Source of the DNA: Bacillus sp. OV322
GTDB lineage: Bacteria; Bacillota; Bacilli; Bacillales; DSM-1321
Direction of reading: 5' to 3'
Length of the DNA stretch: 64,000 bases
Assembly: GCF_900112495.1 (NCBI RefSeq)
Contig: NZ_FOMA01000001.1
Location: forward strand, 62,001-126,000
The notes below the pieces were generated by a model, which was not told where the DNA came from, did not search any database, and saw only the letters and a program-made list of their open reading frames with translations. Positions 1-8,528 of this stretch are shown here, piece after piece (within the stretch, counting starts at the first letter, position 1; every line of letters begins with the position of its first letter). The position numbers were made by a program, and so were the translations under genes.

Positions 1-68
1 CTGTAAACCATGGAACGTGGACATCTTAAAATTGATCGGGCGGCTTGACTTCCTGAATAAATCTGTAA

Positions 69-96
69 GGCGCAGGCATGTCCTGTGCCATTTTTT
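69..96 (+). terminator. Rho-independent terminator of an upstream gene
   Basis: Bases 69-76 and 82-89 form an 8-bp stem with one G-U pair around a 5-base loop, followed by six T. It should end a plus-strand transcript that enters from outside the window. No gene is visible in the rest of the first 380 bases apart from the approach to the haem gene. Confidence 0.7.
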
Positions 97-380
97 AATG
101 CTGAAATGAAGGCCGGAACGGATACTGTATAATTATGGTCCTTTCCTGGAGTTCCAATCAGCCGGCCAATTTAACATAGGCTATCCTTTGAAAATTTTTT
201 CAGTGTTCCCGCAATTAGCAGGAAAGTAATAAATGTACTTAATACTTTTTACAGTTATTTCAAATAATGAGTTGTTCCTAAATTGTTCAAGTTTGCTGTT
301 ACAGTTTATTGCGGGCAGTATGTTACAATTCAATTACAGTGAAGGCTCAAGTATTAGGGCCATTGATCGAGGTGCTGAAA

Positions 381-1772
381 TTGAAAACAGTTGCAGTGAT
401 TGGCGGAGGCATCACAGGTTTATCTGCCATGTATTATTTGCATAAAGAAATATTAGAGAAACAACTAGACGTAAAGCTTGTGCTTATCGAGCAAAGTGAA
501 ACATTGGGCGGAAAAATCCATACGGTCCGTGAAGGCAAATTTACAATGGAAACAGGCGCTGACTCCATTGTAGCGCGCAAAAAAAATGTTGTTCCGCTTT
601 TGGAGGAACTGGGCTTAACTGATGAAATGGTTTACAACGCAACAGGGACATCATATATTCACACAGAAAATCGCCTCCTGCAAATTCCTGAGGATTCTGT
701 GTTTGGAATACCAATGAGCATTGAATCACTCTTTAGCAGCCAGCTGATCTCTACAAAGGGAAAGCTGAATGCATTAAAGGACTTGATTTCCACGAATAAA
801 GACTTTTCTAAGGATGATTCAATCGGATTATTTCTTGAGCACTTTCTTGGCAAAGAATTAGTTGAAAATCAAATCTCTCCCGTTCTGTCCGGCATTTATT
901 CAGGAAAATTAAATACTCTCACAATCGCTTCCACACTTCCATATTTACTTGACTATAAAAATCAGTATGGAAGCATTATCAGGGGGCTTTCACATAATAG
1001 AGATAAATTTAAAGGTTCAGGAAACCGGAAATTTATTTCTTTCAAGAATGGTTTATCTCAAATTATTGATTCTCTTGCAGATAAAATTAAGGGAGCTGAA
1101 ATTTTAACAGGCACTGCAGCTTCCTCTATTGAAAAAAGCAATGGGAAATATACCATCTCTTTTACTAATCATGATGATATTGAAGCTGACTATGTTGTGT
1201 TAAGTGTTCCAGAGACCGCAGCTAAGCGGCTGCTGGGCAATCATGATTTGGAAGAAGAGTTCAATAAGCTAAAAAGCAGTTCTATGATCAGTGTTTACCT
1301 CGGTTTTGATATCCCTGACAGTAAATTGCCGAAAGATGGTACGGGATTTATTGTTTCTGAAAAAAGTGGTCTTGCCTGCAATGCTTGCACATGGACAAGC
1401 AGAAAGTGGGAGCATACTTCAAAAAGCAAGCAGCTTTTAGTGCGGTTATTTTATAAAAGCTCCAATCCGGTATATTCCGGCTTAAAAGACTTAAGCAATG
1501 CCGAATTATCTGAAGCTGCCTTAAGGGATGTTGAGAAAAGTTTGGGTATCTCAGCAAAACCGATTTCCAGCGAGGTTACTAAGTGGGAAAATTCAATGCC
1601 AAATTATCATATCTCCCATAACAAAACTGTGGAGGCTCTGGAAGAAAAAATGCTACAGCACTATCCTGGCGTTTTTCTTGCAGGCTGTTCATACTATGGA
1701 GTTGGAATACCCGACTGCATCGCCAATGGAGAGAAAATGGCCAATGCTATACTTTCTTGCTTTAATGGCTAA
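381..1772 (+). CDS. hemY: Coproporphyrinogen III / protoporphyrinogen oxidase (HemY/CgoX type)
   Basis: This is an FAD-dependent oxidase of the haem pathway. In Firmicutes this family oxidises coproporphyrinogen III to coproporphyrin III in the coproporphyrin-dependent route. The 463-residue protein opens with a Rossmann dinucleotide motif (VAVIGGGITGLSA, about residues 4-16). An acidic FAD-ribose strand follows (LVLIEQSETLGGKIHT), and the C-terminal FAD signature is LAGCSYYGVGIPDCIANG. A TTG start at 381 is preferred over the upstream ATG at 309 because it begins right at the Rossmann strand, as family members do, and has GAGGTG 6 bases upstream. In B. subtilis hemY follows hemE and hemH; here neither is adjacent, so this may be a stand-alone or second copy. 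A small membrane protein gene follows after 52 bp and shares its terminator. The family call is sure; the exact substrate is known only from the family. Confidence 0.9.
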   Translation: MKTVAVIGGGITGLSAMYYLHKEILEKQLDVKLVLIEQSETLGGKIHTVREGKFTMETGADSIVARKKNVVPLLEELGLTDEMVYNATGTSYIHTENRLLQIPEDSVFGIPMSIESLFSSQLISTKGKLNALKDLISTNKDFSKDDSIGLFLEHFLGKELVENQISPVLSGIYSGKLNTLTIASTLPYLLDYKNQYGSIIRGLSHNRDKFKGSGNRKFISFKNGLSQIIDSLADKIKGAEILTGTAASSIEKSNGKYTISFTNHDDIEADYVVLSVPETAAKRLLGNHDLEEEFNKLKSSSMISVYLGFDIPDSKLPKDGTGFIVSEKSGLACNACTWTSRKWEHTSKSKQLLVRLFYKSSNPVYSGLKDLSNAELSEAALRDVEKSLGISAKPISSEVTKWENSMPNYHISHNKTVEALEEKMLQHYPGVFLAGCSYYGVGIPDCIANGEKMANAILSCFNG

Positions 1773-1824
1773 TTTGACCATAAGCTGATTTAGCAATGGT
1801 TTAAGAATAGGGGCTGACTATGCG

Positions 1825-1989
1825 ATGAGTAAGTTTTGGATTTATCGTTCTCTTATTGTTTTAATGGTAATAGCGTGTATTGTATTCTCCGCTATAGCCA
1901 GAAATATTGCAGGAATCGCTGTTTTAGTCATTGGTGCGGTTATTGGGATCGTTCTTATGGCTGCTAATTACAAATCAAACCGCAGGTAA
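1825..1989 (+). CDS. Small two-helix membrane protein (54 aa), unknown function
   Basis: ATG at 1825 with AGGGG 11 bases upstream opens a 54-codon frame. The product is almost wholly hydrophobic: one segment at about residues 8-24 (YRSLIVLMVIACIVFSA), a short RN-containing turn, a second segment at about 28-47, and a basic tail ending KSNRR. The basic tail points to a cytoplasmic C-terminus. It lies 52 bp after the haem oxidase gene and directly before a terminator, so the two are probably co-transcribed. A role in haem metabolism is not shown by the sequence. I do not recognise the family. Confidence 0.6.
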   Translation: MSKFWIYRSLIVLMVIACIVFSAIARNIAGIAVLVIGAVIGIVLMAANYKSNRR

Positions 1990-1997
1990 ATGAAGTG

Positions 1998-2026
1998 GAG
2001 ACATTCTAAATGGATGTCTCTTTTTT
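1998..2026 (+). terminator. Rho-independent terminator after the haem gene pair
   Basis: GAGACAT (1998-2004) pairs with ATGTCTC (2014-2020) and is followed by six T. It closes the hemY and small membrane protein unit. Confidence 0.8.
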
Positions 2027-2185
2027 GTATTCTTAGGATTTACATTAGAAAGGCACCTAACTTTGAAACTATGAGCATGACGATATCCGAAAAGAGCATG
2101 TCGGGGATTTTTAAATCAAGGTAACTGACTGCGACTGGATCAAAGGTGAAAAACTGCCGCTGGACAGGAATCTTCTTTATTAATT

Positions 2186-2417
2186 AAGGCTGTTTTCGTA
2201 AACTTTGTTGCTATGAAACAAGGGGTTGATTTCCGCTCCAGGATGCTTCGCTTTCCGCAGGGCGTGCGCTGAGCCTCCTCGACTTGAGTCTGCGGGGTCT
2301 CACCTGTCACGCTGATCCCGCAGGAGTCTCCGCACCTTCCGCTCCAATCAACCTGCTATAACAATGGAATTGCCTCGAGAACTATTTAAGTAACAACAAT
2401 CTTTAAGAAAAGAGCTT
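2186..2417 (+). repeat. MITE-like dispersed repeat, copy 1 (full length)
   Basis: A complete copy of the repeat family described in the findings. It begins AAGGCTGTTTTCGTAAAC and ends TCTTTAAGAAAAGAGCTTT. The last about 27 bases are the imperfect reverse complement of the first about 27, so the element has terminal inverted repeats. It has no reading frame and carries a GC-rich core (about 2240-2350) unlike the AT-rich flanks. AATT abuts both ends and could be a short target duplication, but the flanks are AT-rich and this is weak. Confidence 0.85.
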
Positions 2418-2450
2418 TAATTAATGAGGCCATAAAGGATCTTATTATTA

Positions 2451-2575
2451 AGTGGGGTGATTGGAGCGTAAGTGTGGGTCTCTTCCTTAGATAAGGGGCA
2501 AGGTGAGCATCAAAGGCATTGCTGAAGATGCTCACCGGCTGCCCTTTGGAAATCAATCCTTACGAAAACAGCCTA
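2451..2575 (-). repeat. MITE-like dispersed repeat, copy 2 (degraded, inverted)
   Basis: On the minus strand this stretch reads AGGCTGTTTTCGTAAGGATT, then TGATTTCC, a GGTGAGCATC block and, at its far end, CGCTCCAATCACC. These match copy 1 in order but with internal deletions and drift. It lies 33 bp from copy 1 in the opposite orientation. Together with copy 1 it fills most of the 800-bp gap between the haem genes and the GntR operon. Confidence 0.7.
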
Positions 2576-2598
2576 TATTAAACATTATTTTTTTAATG

Positions 2599-2667
2599 TT
2601 GACAGCAGGAGTGTATTACAGGTATAGTACATTATATAAGGTGTATGAACTACTTAGTACATACACT
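2599..2667 (+). promoter_or_regulatory. Promoter with two GntR-type operator candidates
   Basis: TTGACA (2599-2604) and TATAGT (2623-2628) are spaced 18 bp. One inverted repeat, AGTGTA-N12-TACATT (2610-2633), covers the spacer and -10 box. A second, GTGTATG-N12-CATACAC (2641-2666), is perfect and covers the start region. From memory, the B. subtilis YtrA operator is an AGTGTA/TACACT inverted repeat with a spacer of about 13, so autoregulation by the next gene is likely. Confidence 0.7.
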
Positions 2668-2791
2668 CAGGCTGGCTGCTACCCGCTATAACATAATTGT
2701 CAGCATATCTTTAACATCTGAGAAAGATTGAAGCTAAAACAGCGGAACACTGTCCATTGAAGGAAGTTTTACTTAATAGGAGTTGTTTTTC

Positions 2792-3166
2792 ATGAATGTA
2801 ACGTTTAACAATCGTGACCCGGTGTATTTGCAGGTAGTCCGTTACTTTAAGGAGCAAATTGCGATTGGGGCGCTTGAAGCCGGACAGGAGATCCCATCGA
2901 GAAGAGAGCTAGCTTCATTGCTCAAGATTAATCCAAACACGGCACAAAAAGCTTATAAAGAAATGGAGGAACAGGATTTGATCACGACAGAAAAAAATCA
3001 TCCCAGCAAGATTACAGATGACATGAAAGTCTTAAGCGGCATCAGGGAAGAGCTCATTATAGAAGCGGTAGATATGTTCGTCCAGTCCATTAAGCCGATT
3101 AATGTGCCGGTTGGTGAGCTATTAAATCTTATTGAAAAAAAATACAACTCTGTCGAAAAGGGATGA
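2792..3166 (+). CDS. GntR-family repressor, YtrA subfamily
   Basis: A 124-residue winged-helix regulator. The N-terminal GntR helix-turn-helix spans about residues 5-75 (PVYLQVVRYFKEQIAIGAL, then SRRELASLL and NPNTAQKAYKEME). It is followed only by a short C-terminal helical tail, the length typical of the YtrA subfamily rather than of the long FadR or HutC types. The ATG at 2792 is chosen because AGGAG at 2778-2782 sits 9 bases upstream; the earlier TTG at 2783 overlaps that site. It is first in an operon with ABC transporter genes 15 bp downstream. YtrA-type proteins usually repress their own ABC operon and are relieved by cell-wall-active antibiotics. That inducer class is family knowledge, not seen here. 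Confidence 0.9.
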   Translation: MNVTFNNRDPVYLQVVRYFKEQIAIGALEAGQEIPSRRELASLLKINPNTAQKAYKEMEEQDLITTEKNHPSKITDDMKVLSGIREELIIEAVDMFVQSIKPINVPVGELLNLIEKKYNSVEKG

Positions 3167-3181
3167 CAAGGAGGAATCTTA

Positions 3182-3868
3182 ATGATTGAAGTGAAGAATG
3201 TCAGCAAAAGATATGGCCGGAAAAAGGTGCTTGAGGATATAAGTTTTACAGCAGAAAAAGGTGAAATCACCTGTCTTATCGGAATTAACGGAGTAGGAAA
3301 AACCACTACTTTAAAAGCAATCATGGGTTTGACTCCATACAAGGGAGAAATCACGATCGACCAAAAAAAACTAGATAAAAACAGTTATGAAAAAATCACA
3401 TATGTACCTGATGCCATAACGATGCTGCCATCGATGTCCATTTTTCAGGCTTTTGACTTCATGAAGGATTATTACTGCAGCTGGAATGGGAAAAAGGCTG
3501 ATGAACTTCTCGAATTTTTTAAGCTTAAGAAGGAAATGAGGATTTCAGAGCTATCCAAAGGAAATACCTCTAAATTAAATTTGCTTTTAGGGCTCGCACT
3601 TGATGTGGATTATATTTTGATGGATGAACCATTCTCTGGCATTGACATGTTCAGCAGAGAACATATTGCCGATGTTTTCGCAAGCTCGCTGATTGAGGAT
3701 AAGGGTGTCATTATTACTACTCATGAAATTGGGGATATCGAGCACTTAATTGATAAAGCAGTGCTGATTGAATACGGTAAAGTTATTAAGGAATTCAAGC
3801 CTGAAGATTTGAGGTTTTCAGAGGGTAAATCAGTTGTAGATGTTATGAGAGAGGTGTATCAGCAATGA
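3182..3868 (+). CDS. ABC transporter ATP-binding protein (YtrB-like)
   Basis: A 228-residue ATPase subunit. Walker A is GINGVGKTTT (about residues 34-43), the signature is a degenerate LSKGN (about 123-127) in place of LSGGQ, Walker B is YILMDEPF (about 143-150), and the switch histidine is in TTHEIGD (about 179-185). The length and the short insertion between Walker A and the signature fit YtrB/YhcG-type exporters governed by GntR regulators. GGAGG lies 7 bases before the ATG. Its stop overlaps the start of the permease gene by 4 bp, so translation is coupled. Substrate is unknown. Confidence 0.92.
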   Translation: MIEVKNVSKRYGRKKVLEDISFTAEKGEITCLIGINGVGKTTTLKAIMGLTPYKGEITIDQKKLDKNSYEKITYVPDAITMLPSMSIFQAFDFMKDYYCSWNGKKADELLEFFKLKKEMRISELSKGNTSKLNLLLGLALDVDYILMDEPFSGIDMFSREHIADVFASSLIEDKGVIITTHEIGDIEHLIDKAVLIEYGKVIKEFKPEDLRFSEGKSVVDVMREVYQQ

Positions 3869-4698
3869 AGAAATATGCAAAGTTAGTGAACTTTGAAGTC
3901 AACCGGTTCGGTAAAATGTACTTAGCTCTGCTTCTTATTACGGTTCTTTCACAATTTATAGGGGTAATTGTCCATTCTAACAGTTATATGAGCAGTGCTC
4001 ATCAAGACATGCAGCAGCAGTCACTGACTGAGGCACAATATCTTAGTGATTTTGGCCCTACATCCTTTCTGGATATCATGAATAGTTTTTGGTTCCTTGG
4101 ACCAATAGCACTTAGCGCAATAGGCCTTATCCTTTATATCTTTTTAATTTGGTATAGAGACTGGTTTGGCAAAAATACTTTTATTTACAGATTATTGATG
4201 CTTCCAACTTCGAGGCTAAATGTCTATCTCGCCAAGGCGACAGCCATCTTTTTAATGGTGTTAGGGCTTACGGCGCTTCAGCTATTGATACTTCCTCTTG
4301 AAAATGCACTTTTTCTGCAGCTTGTTCCTGAACATTTCAGAAGTGTTTTTCAAATCAGTACATTAATTAAGGGAAACCAGGTATTAAACGTTATTATTCC
4401 AAGGAATTTTCCGCAGTTTGTTCTTTCATATGGTATTGGATTTATGTGTGTGTTTGCATTATTTACAGCTATTATGTTTGAAAGAAGCTACAGAATAAAG
4501 GGTATTTTTATCGGGATTCTTTACTTTGCAGCTTCACTTGCTGTATTTCTTTCACCGCTTTTACTGATTGGTTTCACAGATTCCGTGTATCTGTACCCAA
4601 TGGAGCTGGCTGGACTGGAATTAATCTTTGGCCTTTTTGTAATCGGTGTATCCATTGCGATTGGCAAATTCCTCATTAATAGAAAAGTTACTGTGTAA
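3865..4698 (+). CDS. ABC transporter permease
   Basis: A 277-residue integral membrane protein with about six hydrophobic segments. One is near the N-terminus (LALLLITVLSQFIGVIV) and one at LSAIGLILYIFLIWY; a pair lies in the middle and two near the C-terminus. There is a roughly 40-residue extracytoplasmic loop after the first segment, rich in Gln and Ser. It overlaps the ATPase gene by 4 bp and precedes the exported protein gene by 12 bp, so it is the membrane partner of that ATPase. No substrate-binding lipoprotein follows, which favours export or membrane sensing over uptake. Confidence 0.85.
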   Translation: MKKYAKLVNFEVNRFGKMYLALLLITVLSQFIGVIVHSNSYMSSAHQDMQQQSLTEAQYLSDFGPTSFLDIMNSFWFLGPIALSAIGLILYIFLIWYRDWFGKNTFIYRLLMLPTSRLNVYLAKATAIFLMVLGLTALQLLILPLENALFLQLVPEHFRSVFQISTLIKGNQVLNVIIPRNFPQFVLSYGIGFMCVFALFTAIMFERSYRIKGIFIGILYFAASLAVFLSPLLLIGFTDSVYLYPMELAGLELIFGLFVIGVSIAIGKFLINRKVTV

Positions 4699-4710
4699 GG
4701 AGAATAGACG

Positions 4711-5937
4711 ATGAGAAGATATTGGAAAACAAGCTTAATTATTGCAGCTTCGATTATTTGTATCGGTACATTTTATATCCAGTCAGCACAATCAGCGGAC
4801 AAGCTACCGCAATATAGAATAAATCCTGAAGAAGGCGGTGCTGACTACATCAAGCCGGTTGTTCTGGAAGGAAGTTATTTGAATGGCAGCATAGGTGAAC
4901 CTGTTGAGATTACTGCAAAGGGAACTGTGTATACCGGTAAACTGCCGTTTTTCAAAAGTCTGGAAAATTCAGCAGCATATAGCAAAAGAATAAAAGAACT
5001 TCAGTCAAAGTACCATAATTTTATGAGAGGAAAATCTCAAGAAACCCATTTTTATGAAGATAGCAATAAACTCGCCTATGTAGATGTAACAGGGGGTTAC
5101 GACGGAGACAGCAATAATCTTACTTTTAAAATTTCCCAGCTGGATAAAAAAGACAAAGATGTCACGTCCATAAAAATGCCTGTTCCAGGCAGGGATAAGT
5201 ACAACTATATATTTGTTTCAGAGGTACAGAGCGCAGGTTCAAAAATATATGTTGTCACAACGAATTCAGCACAACTGCCTGATGAGGATCACGCCGAAGA
5301 AATCCACGTGTACACATTTGATATGCATAAAGGGAAGCTTTTGGATAACCAGACCATCCAGCGTACACAAGGAGGGCCAAAGAATGTGCATGTTTCTTTT
5401 GAGAAGGCTCTTGATGCAGATGAGATGGGTCCAGATGACTATCTTGTATTCAAAAAAGTCTCTACAGAGCAAATCTCTAATAAGGACGGAGAAACAGTGG
5501 ATGGAAAAACTAAGATTGACTGGGTTGTTTTTAATTTAAAGGAAAACATTCAAGTGAAGACAGAAATCCCGCAGGAGTTTACAAGCGGCGAAGAAAATCT
5601 CCCTGTATATCATCATGGATCTGTCCTATATTTCTTTTTAGAAAAAGATCATGTTCTTCATCTATATAAATATGATGCTGCAAGCAGCATCCCCTCTAAG
5701 GAAATTGCTATCCCTCTGGGACAGAAGGACTTAAGGGTAAATTCATTATTAATAAACAAAGAAAAGGTATTTGTTATGGCAGTAAGCGGAGAAGAAGACT
5801 TTGGCGGAAAGGACAAAATTCTCATCGCTGCTGATTTAAATTCTGGAAAGCAGGTCTTTAAAGGAAACATTTTAGAAGGAAAAGGCAATAAGAAAGCGGG
5901 GAAAGATCTTCAAATCGATGGAATAAGCATTAATTAG
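4711..5937 (+). CDS. Exported protein of the GntR-ABC operon, unknown function
   Basis: A 408-residue protein with a single N-terminal hydrophobic segment (residues about 7-24, SLIIAASIICIGTFYIQSAQSA). This is either a signal peptide cut after QSA or an anchor; there is no lipobox Cys. The rest is hydrophilic and Lys/Asp-rich with many short beta-like strands. Phrases such as SKIYVVTTNS, VLYFFLEKDHVLHLYKYDA and VNSLLINKEKVFVMA look like successive blades of a beta-propeller, but I cannot confirm that. AGGAGAA lies 10 bases before the ATG. As the last gene of the operon it may be an accessory sensor of the transporter. I do not recognise the family. Confidence 0.8.
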   Translation: MRRYWKTSLIIAASIICIGTFYIQSAQSADKLPQYRINPEEGGADYIKPVVLEGSYLNGSIGEPVEITAKGTVYTGKLPFFKSLENSAAYSKRIKELQSKYHNFMRGKSQETHFYEDSNKLAYVDVTGGYDGDSNNLTFKISQLDKKDKDVTSIKMPVPGRDKYNYIFVSEVQSAGSKIYVVTTNSAQLPDEDHAEEIHVYTFDMHKGKLLDNQTIQRTQGGPKNVHVSFEKALDADEMGPDDYLVFKKVSTEQISNKDGETVDGKTKIDWVVFNLKENIQVKTEIPQEFTSGEENLPVYHHGSVLYFFLEKDHVLHLYKYDAASSIPSKEIAIPLGQKDLRVNSLLINKEKVFVMAVSGEEDFGGKDKILIAADLNSGKQVFKGNILEGKGNKKAGKDLQIDGISIN

Positions 5938-5966
5938 ACGGGTTAACGTTTTAATAGAATTTTAAT

Positions 5967-5995
5967 TTGTTAATTGATTTTATAATAGATATAAT
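5967..5995 (+). promoter_or_regulatory. Sigma-A promoter for bcrC-like gene
   Basis: TTGTTA (5967-5972), 17 bp, TATAAT (5990-5995). It gives a leader of about 75 bases before the phosphatase gene. No ECF-type AAC/CGT promoter was evident, although bcrC in B. subtilis uses ECF sigma factors. Confidence 0.65.
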
Positions 5996-6077
5996 TATTC
6001 CGCAGGCATGTTCCAAATTAATTTTGGGCAAAAGGCAAGATGTTTTGGAAATTCCCCCTGCAGTTAGGAATGATTAA

Positions 6078-6662
6078 ATGAATTACGAGTTATTTAAAGA
6101 TATTCACAATTTGTCTGGACATAGCAATGCCCTTGATCAATTTATGGTGTTTATCACGAATAATGCAATCTACATTTTTGCATTGGCACTTTTAGTTCTT
6201 TGGCTTTTTGGCGGCAAGTCCATGAAACGTGCAGTTCTTTTTGCCGGCGGCACTGGGGCAGCTGCATTGATTGCAAATGTGGTCATCTCTCATATCTATT
6301 ATGAGCCGCGTCCATTTGTCACCCATCATGTTCACACGCTGATATCCCACGCAAAGGATGCATCATTTCCCAGCGACCATTCTACAGGTGCTTTTGCGAT
6401 AGCCATTGCCATGTGGTTTCATTACAAAAAAGCGGGTATTCCAATGTTTATCTTAGCATTATTAACGGGATTCTCCCGGATTTGGGCCGGCCTTCATTAT
6501 CCATTTGATGTACTGGGAAGCCTGATTGTGGCTATGATTGTTGCTTTTGTAATCTTCAAGCTTTCGGGGCTTCTCGATCCATTAGTCAATGGTATCATAT
6601 CAATTTACTATTCAATCTTCGGCAGAAAAAGCAAAACATCTTCCAGGACCAAACATCTATGA
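6078..6662 (+). CDS. bcrC: Undecaprenyl-diphosphatase, PAP2 family (BcrC-like)
   Basis: A 194-residue membrane phosphatase that would dephosphorylate undecaprenyl diphosphate at the outer face of the membrane to recycle the cell-wall lipid carrier. The PAP2 catalytic triad of motifs is visible: YEPRPF (about residues 75-80, first motif), FPSDHSTGAF (about 97-106) and SRIWAGLHYPFDV (about 135-147) with the conserved Arg, His and Asp. Four to five hydrophobic segments flank them. The length matches BcrC (about 190). BcrC-type enzymes give bacitracin tolerance; the preceding transporter operon could act on the same stress, which is inference. A terminator follows. Confidence 0.88.
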   Translation: MNYELFKDIHNLSGHSNALDQFMVFITNNAIYIFALALLVLWLFGGKSMKRAVLFAGGTGAAALIANVVISHIYYEPRPFVTHHVHTLISHAKDASFPSDHSTGAFAIAIAMWFHYKKAGIPMFILALLTGFSRIWAGLHYPFDVLGSLIVAMIVAFVIFKLSGLLDPLVNGIISIYYSIFGRKSKTSSRTKHL

Positions 6663-6680
6663 GCAATACAGAAATATAAC

Positions 6681-6723
6681 AGCAAAAAGAAGGATAACCA
6701 TTCTGGTTTCCTTCTTTTTTGCT
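6681..6723. terminator. Bidirectional terminator
   Basis: AGCAAAAAGAAGGA pairs with TCCTTCTTTTTTGCT around a loop that itself holds AACCA/TGGTT. A/T runs on both sides serve bcrC on the plus strand and the convergent PBP4B-like gene. Confidence 0.85.
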
Positions 6724-6747
6724 GTGATAAAGCACATCATAAGGAGA

Positions 6748-8154
6748 CTAGTTGACTTTTAAGGCCTGATACACTGCAGATACAACATTGCCATACTGGC
6801 TGATGCCATATGTGTCGCCAAGAAATTTATTGGGATCTTTTTGCGGATCCGCCACTGGAGAATGCTTTTTATTGGTTAAAAGGACAATCCCCAGATTTTT
6901 CTCACGATCGATGACGGTAAGAGTACCGGTCCAGCCTGTATGACCTACTGCATTTTCGCTTGCATAGGGACTGAACATCCAATGCATGCTTGAGTTTCCA
7001 TTTCTTCTCCAGCCCAGCCCGTAAGTAGGATTCATATCGGATGGTGCTAAAAATTGATCAATTGTTTGTTTATCGAATAACCGTACATTCCCGTAACCGC
7101 CATCATTCAGTATCACCTGAAGCAAAACTGCAAGATCTCCTGTCGTTGAAAATAAACCTGCATGCCCGGAGACCCCTCCCATTGAATAAAAGGCTTTTTC
7201 ATCGTGTACTTCACCTTGAAGGGTATATGTGCGGATGCCTGGAAAGTATATAGCCCCGTCCCTGGTATTTCCATTAAGTTCAGTAGCAGCAAAATCCTCT
7301 GGTTTAAACCCCTTTTGCAGCGGGTTAAAGAGTGTATGCTTCAATCCCAGCGGCTTATACAGCTTTTCCTCTGCATATTGGTCCAGCCTTTTGCCTGTGA
7401 CTTTTTCAATGATAAAACCCAGCAGCATATAATCCAGATCACTGTATATATTTTTTGTTCCTGGCTGATAATCTAAGGGAGTTCTTGATATCATTTGAAG
7501 GACTTTGCTGCGGTCCGTCGTGTATAAATCCCCGGCAAGCTTGGGATTATAGTATTCGACACTCGGCGGGAAGCCAGCCGTATGGTGAAGGATATCAATT
7601 AACCGAAGTGTATCTTTTCCTTTGATTTTATCTTCAGCACTATCCCTGAACTGGGGGATATAGTGTGAGACAGTCTGATTCAGGTCTATTTTGCCCTGGC
7701 TTACCAGGTGCTGAAGGGCAAAGTTCACTGAATACATTTTGGTATTTGATGCAAGATCGAACATAGTGGTCGTTTTCATTTTCTTGGGGTGCTTCAGCAG
7801 TGTACCCCGATCATATTTTTTTGCATAGCCATAAGCCGTGTTTTTTACAATTTTGCCATCCTTGATAACAAGCAGGACAGCCCCAGGGAAACCATTATCG
7901 ATTTCATTTTTAATCAAAGAATCGACTTCCTTTAACTTAGAGGATGAAAATCCGGCATCTTCCGGTTTATGTACCTTTTTAAGTACCGGATACATCAGGT
8001 TATGCGGATTGTGCCTGCTGGCGTTCTCACTTTTCTTGATAACCAGTTTTGTTTCCTTTGCGGAATCGTTCTTGGCAGATGCCTGAATTGAGCCTGTCAG
8101 CATTACGGATAGGGAGAGTGCGGCAATAATAAGCTGTTTACAGGGTGTTTTCAT
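6748..8154 (-). CDS. Secreted beta-lactamase-fold serine hydrolase (PBP4B/YbbE-like)
   Basis: A 468-residue exported penicillin-recognising enzyme. It has a signal peptide (KQLIIAALSLSVMLTGSIQASA, residues about 6-28). The SxxK motif is SNTK (about residue 137) in the phrase FDLASNTKMYS, the second motif is YSD (about residue 241), and the third is HTG in VGHTGWTG (about residue 400). The acid and spacing resemble class C beta-lactamase and low-molecular-weight PBP 4* rather than synthetic PBPs. Start choice is supported by AAAGGAGG 5 bases before the ATG. YfeW/YbbE relatives are DD-carboxypeptidase-like or act near muropeptide recycling; which applies here is not visible. Confidence 0.88.
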   Translation of the reverse strand: MKTPCKQLIIAALSLSVMLTGSIQASAKNDSAKETKLVIKKSENASRHNPHNLMYPVLKKVHKPEDAGFSSSKLKEVDSLIKNEIDNGFPGAVLLVIKDGKIVKNTAYGYAKKYDRGTLLKHPKKMKTTTMFDLASNTKMYSVNFALQHLVSQGKIDLNQTVSHYIPQFRDSAEDKIKGKDTLRLIDILHHTAGFPPSVEYYNPKLAGDLYTTDRSKVLQMISRTPLDYQPGTKNIYSDLDYMLLGFIIEKVTGKRLDQYAEEKLYKPLGLKHTLFNPLQKGFKPEDFAATELNGNTRDGAIYFPGIRTYTLQGEVHDEKAFYSMGGVSGHAGLFSTTGDLAVLLQVILNDGGYGNVRLFDKQTIDQFLAPSDMNPTYGLGWRRNGNSSMHWMFSPYASENAVGHTGWTGTLTVIDREKNLGIVLLTNKKHSPVADPQKDPNKFLGDTYGISQYGNVVSAVYQALKVN

Positions 8155-8319
8155 GTTTTCCTCCTTTATTTTAAAAATTCTGAATTTAACTCTATCATAG
8201 AATGTCCGGTTCCTTTGTGTAAAGATGGAACATCGTTATTTCAGTAAATTGATACTTTTGTCCTCCATAGTCAAATGTTCTACATAATGAAGAGAATGAA
8301 TGGCATTCAGGCACTTTAC

Positions 8320-8360
8320 ACCTGGATAACCCAAAAAACCATCTGTTTTTTAATCCAGGT
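8320..8360. other. 41-bp palindrome in the divergent spacer
   Basis: ACCTGGAT (8320-8327) and ATCCAGGT (8353-8360) are perfect inverted repeats. An inner AAAAAA/TTTTTT pair closes on a 7-base loop. There is no terminal T-run, so it is unlikely to be a plain terminator. The spacer between 8155 and 8528 also holds the MntR-like box and no gene. Confidence 0.5.
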
Positions 8361-8379
8361 TATGTTTGAGTGAATAATT

Positions 8380-8396
8380 CTTTCCTTTAGGAAACA
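8380..8396 (+). promoter_or_regulatory. MntR-box-like operator upstream of the CDF gene
   Basis: CTTTCCTTTAGGAAACA matches the Bacillus MntR site (core TTTGCCTTAAGGAAAC) at all but about two core positions and keeps the dyad CCT..AGG. In B. subtilis, MntR with Mn(II) activates the CDF exporters mneP and mneS, so the location 130 bp before a CDF gene fits. Confidence 0.6.
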
Positions 8397-8528
8397 TATT
8401 TAATTTCTTTCAAAATAATTTATCTTTTCCTAAAATAAGCACTGCAGGCAATTCTGTTTCTCTAGACTCACCTAAACTTCTTATATTACTATGGAAAAGC
8501 AGTTAATTTTTATTGGAGTTGATCGATT

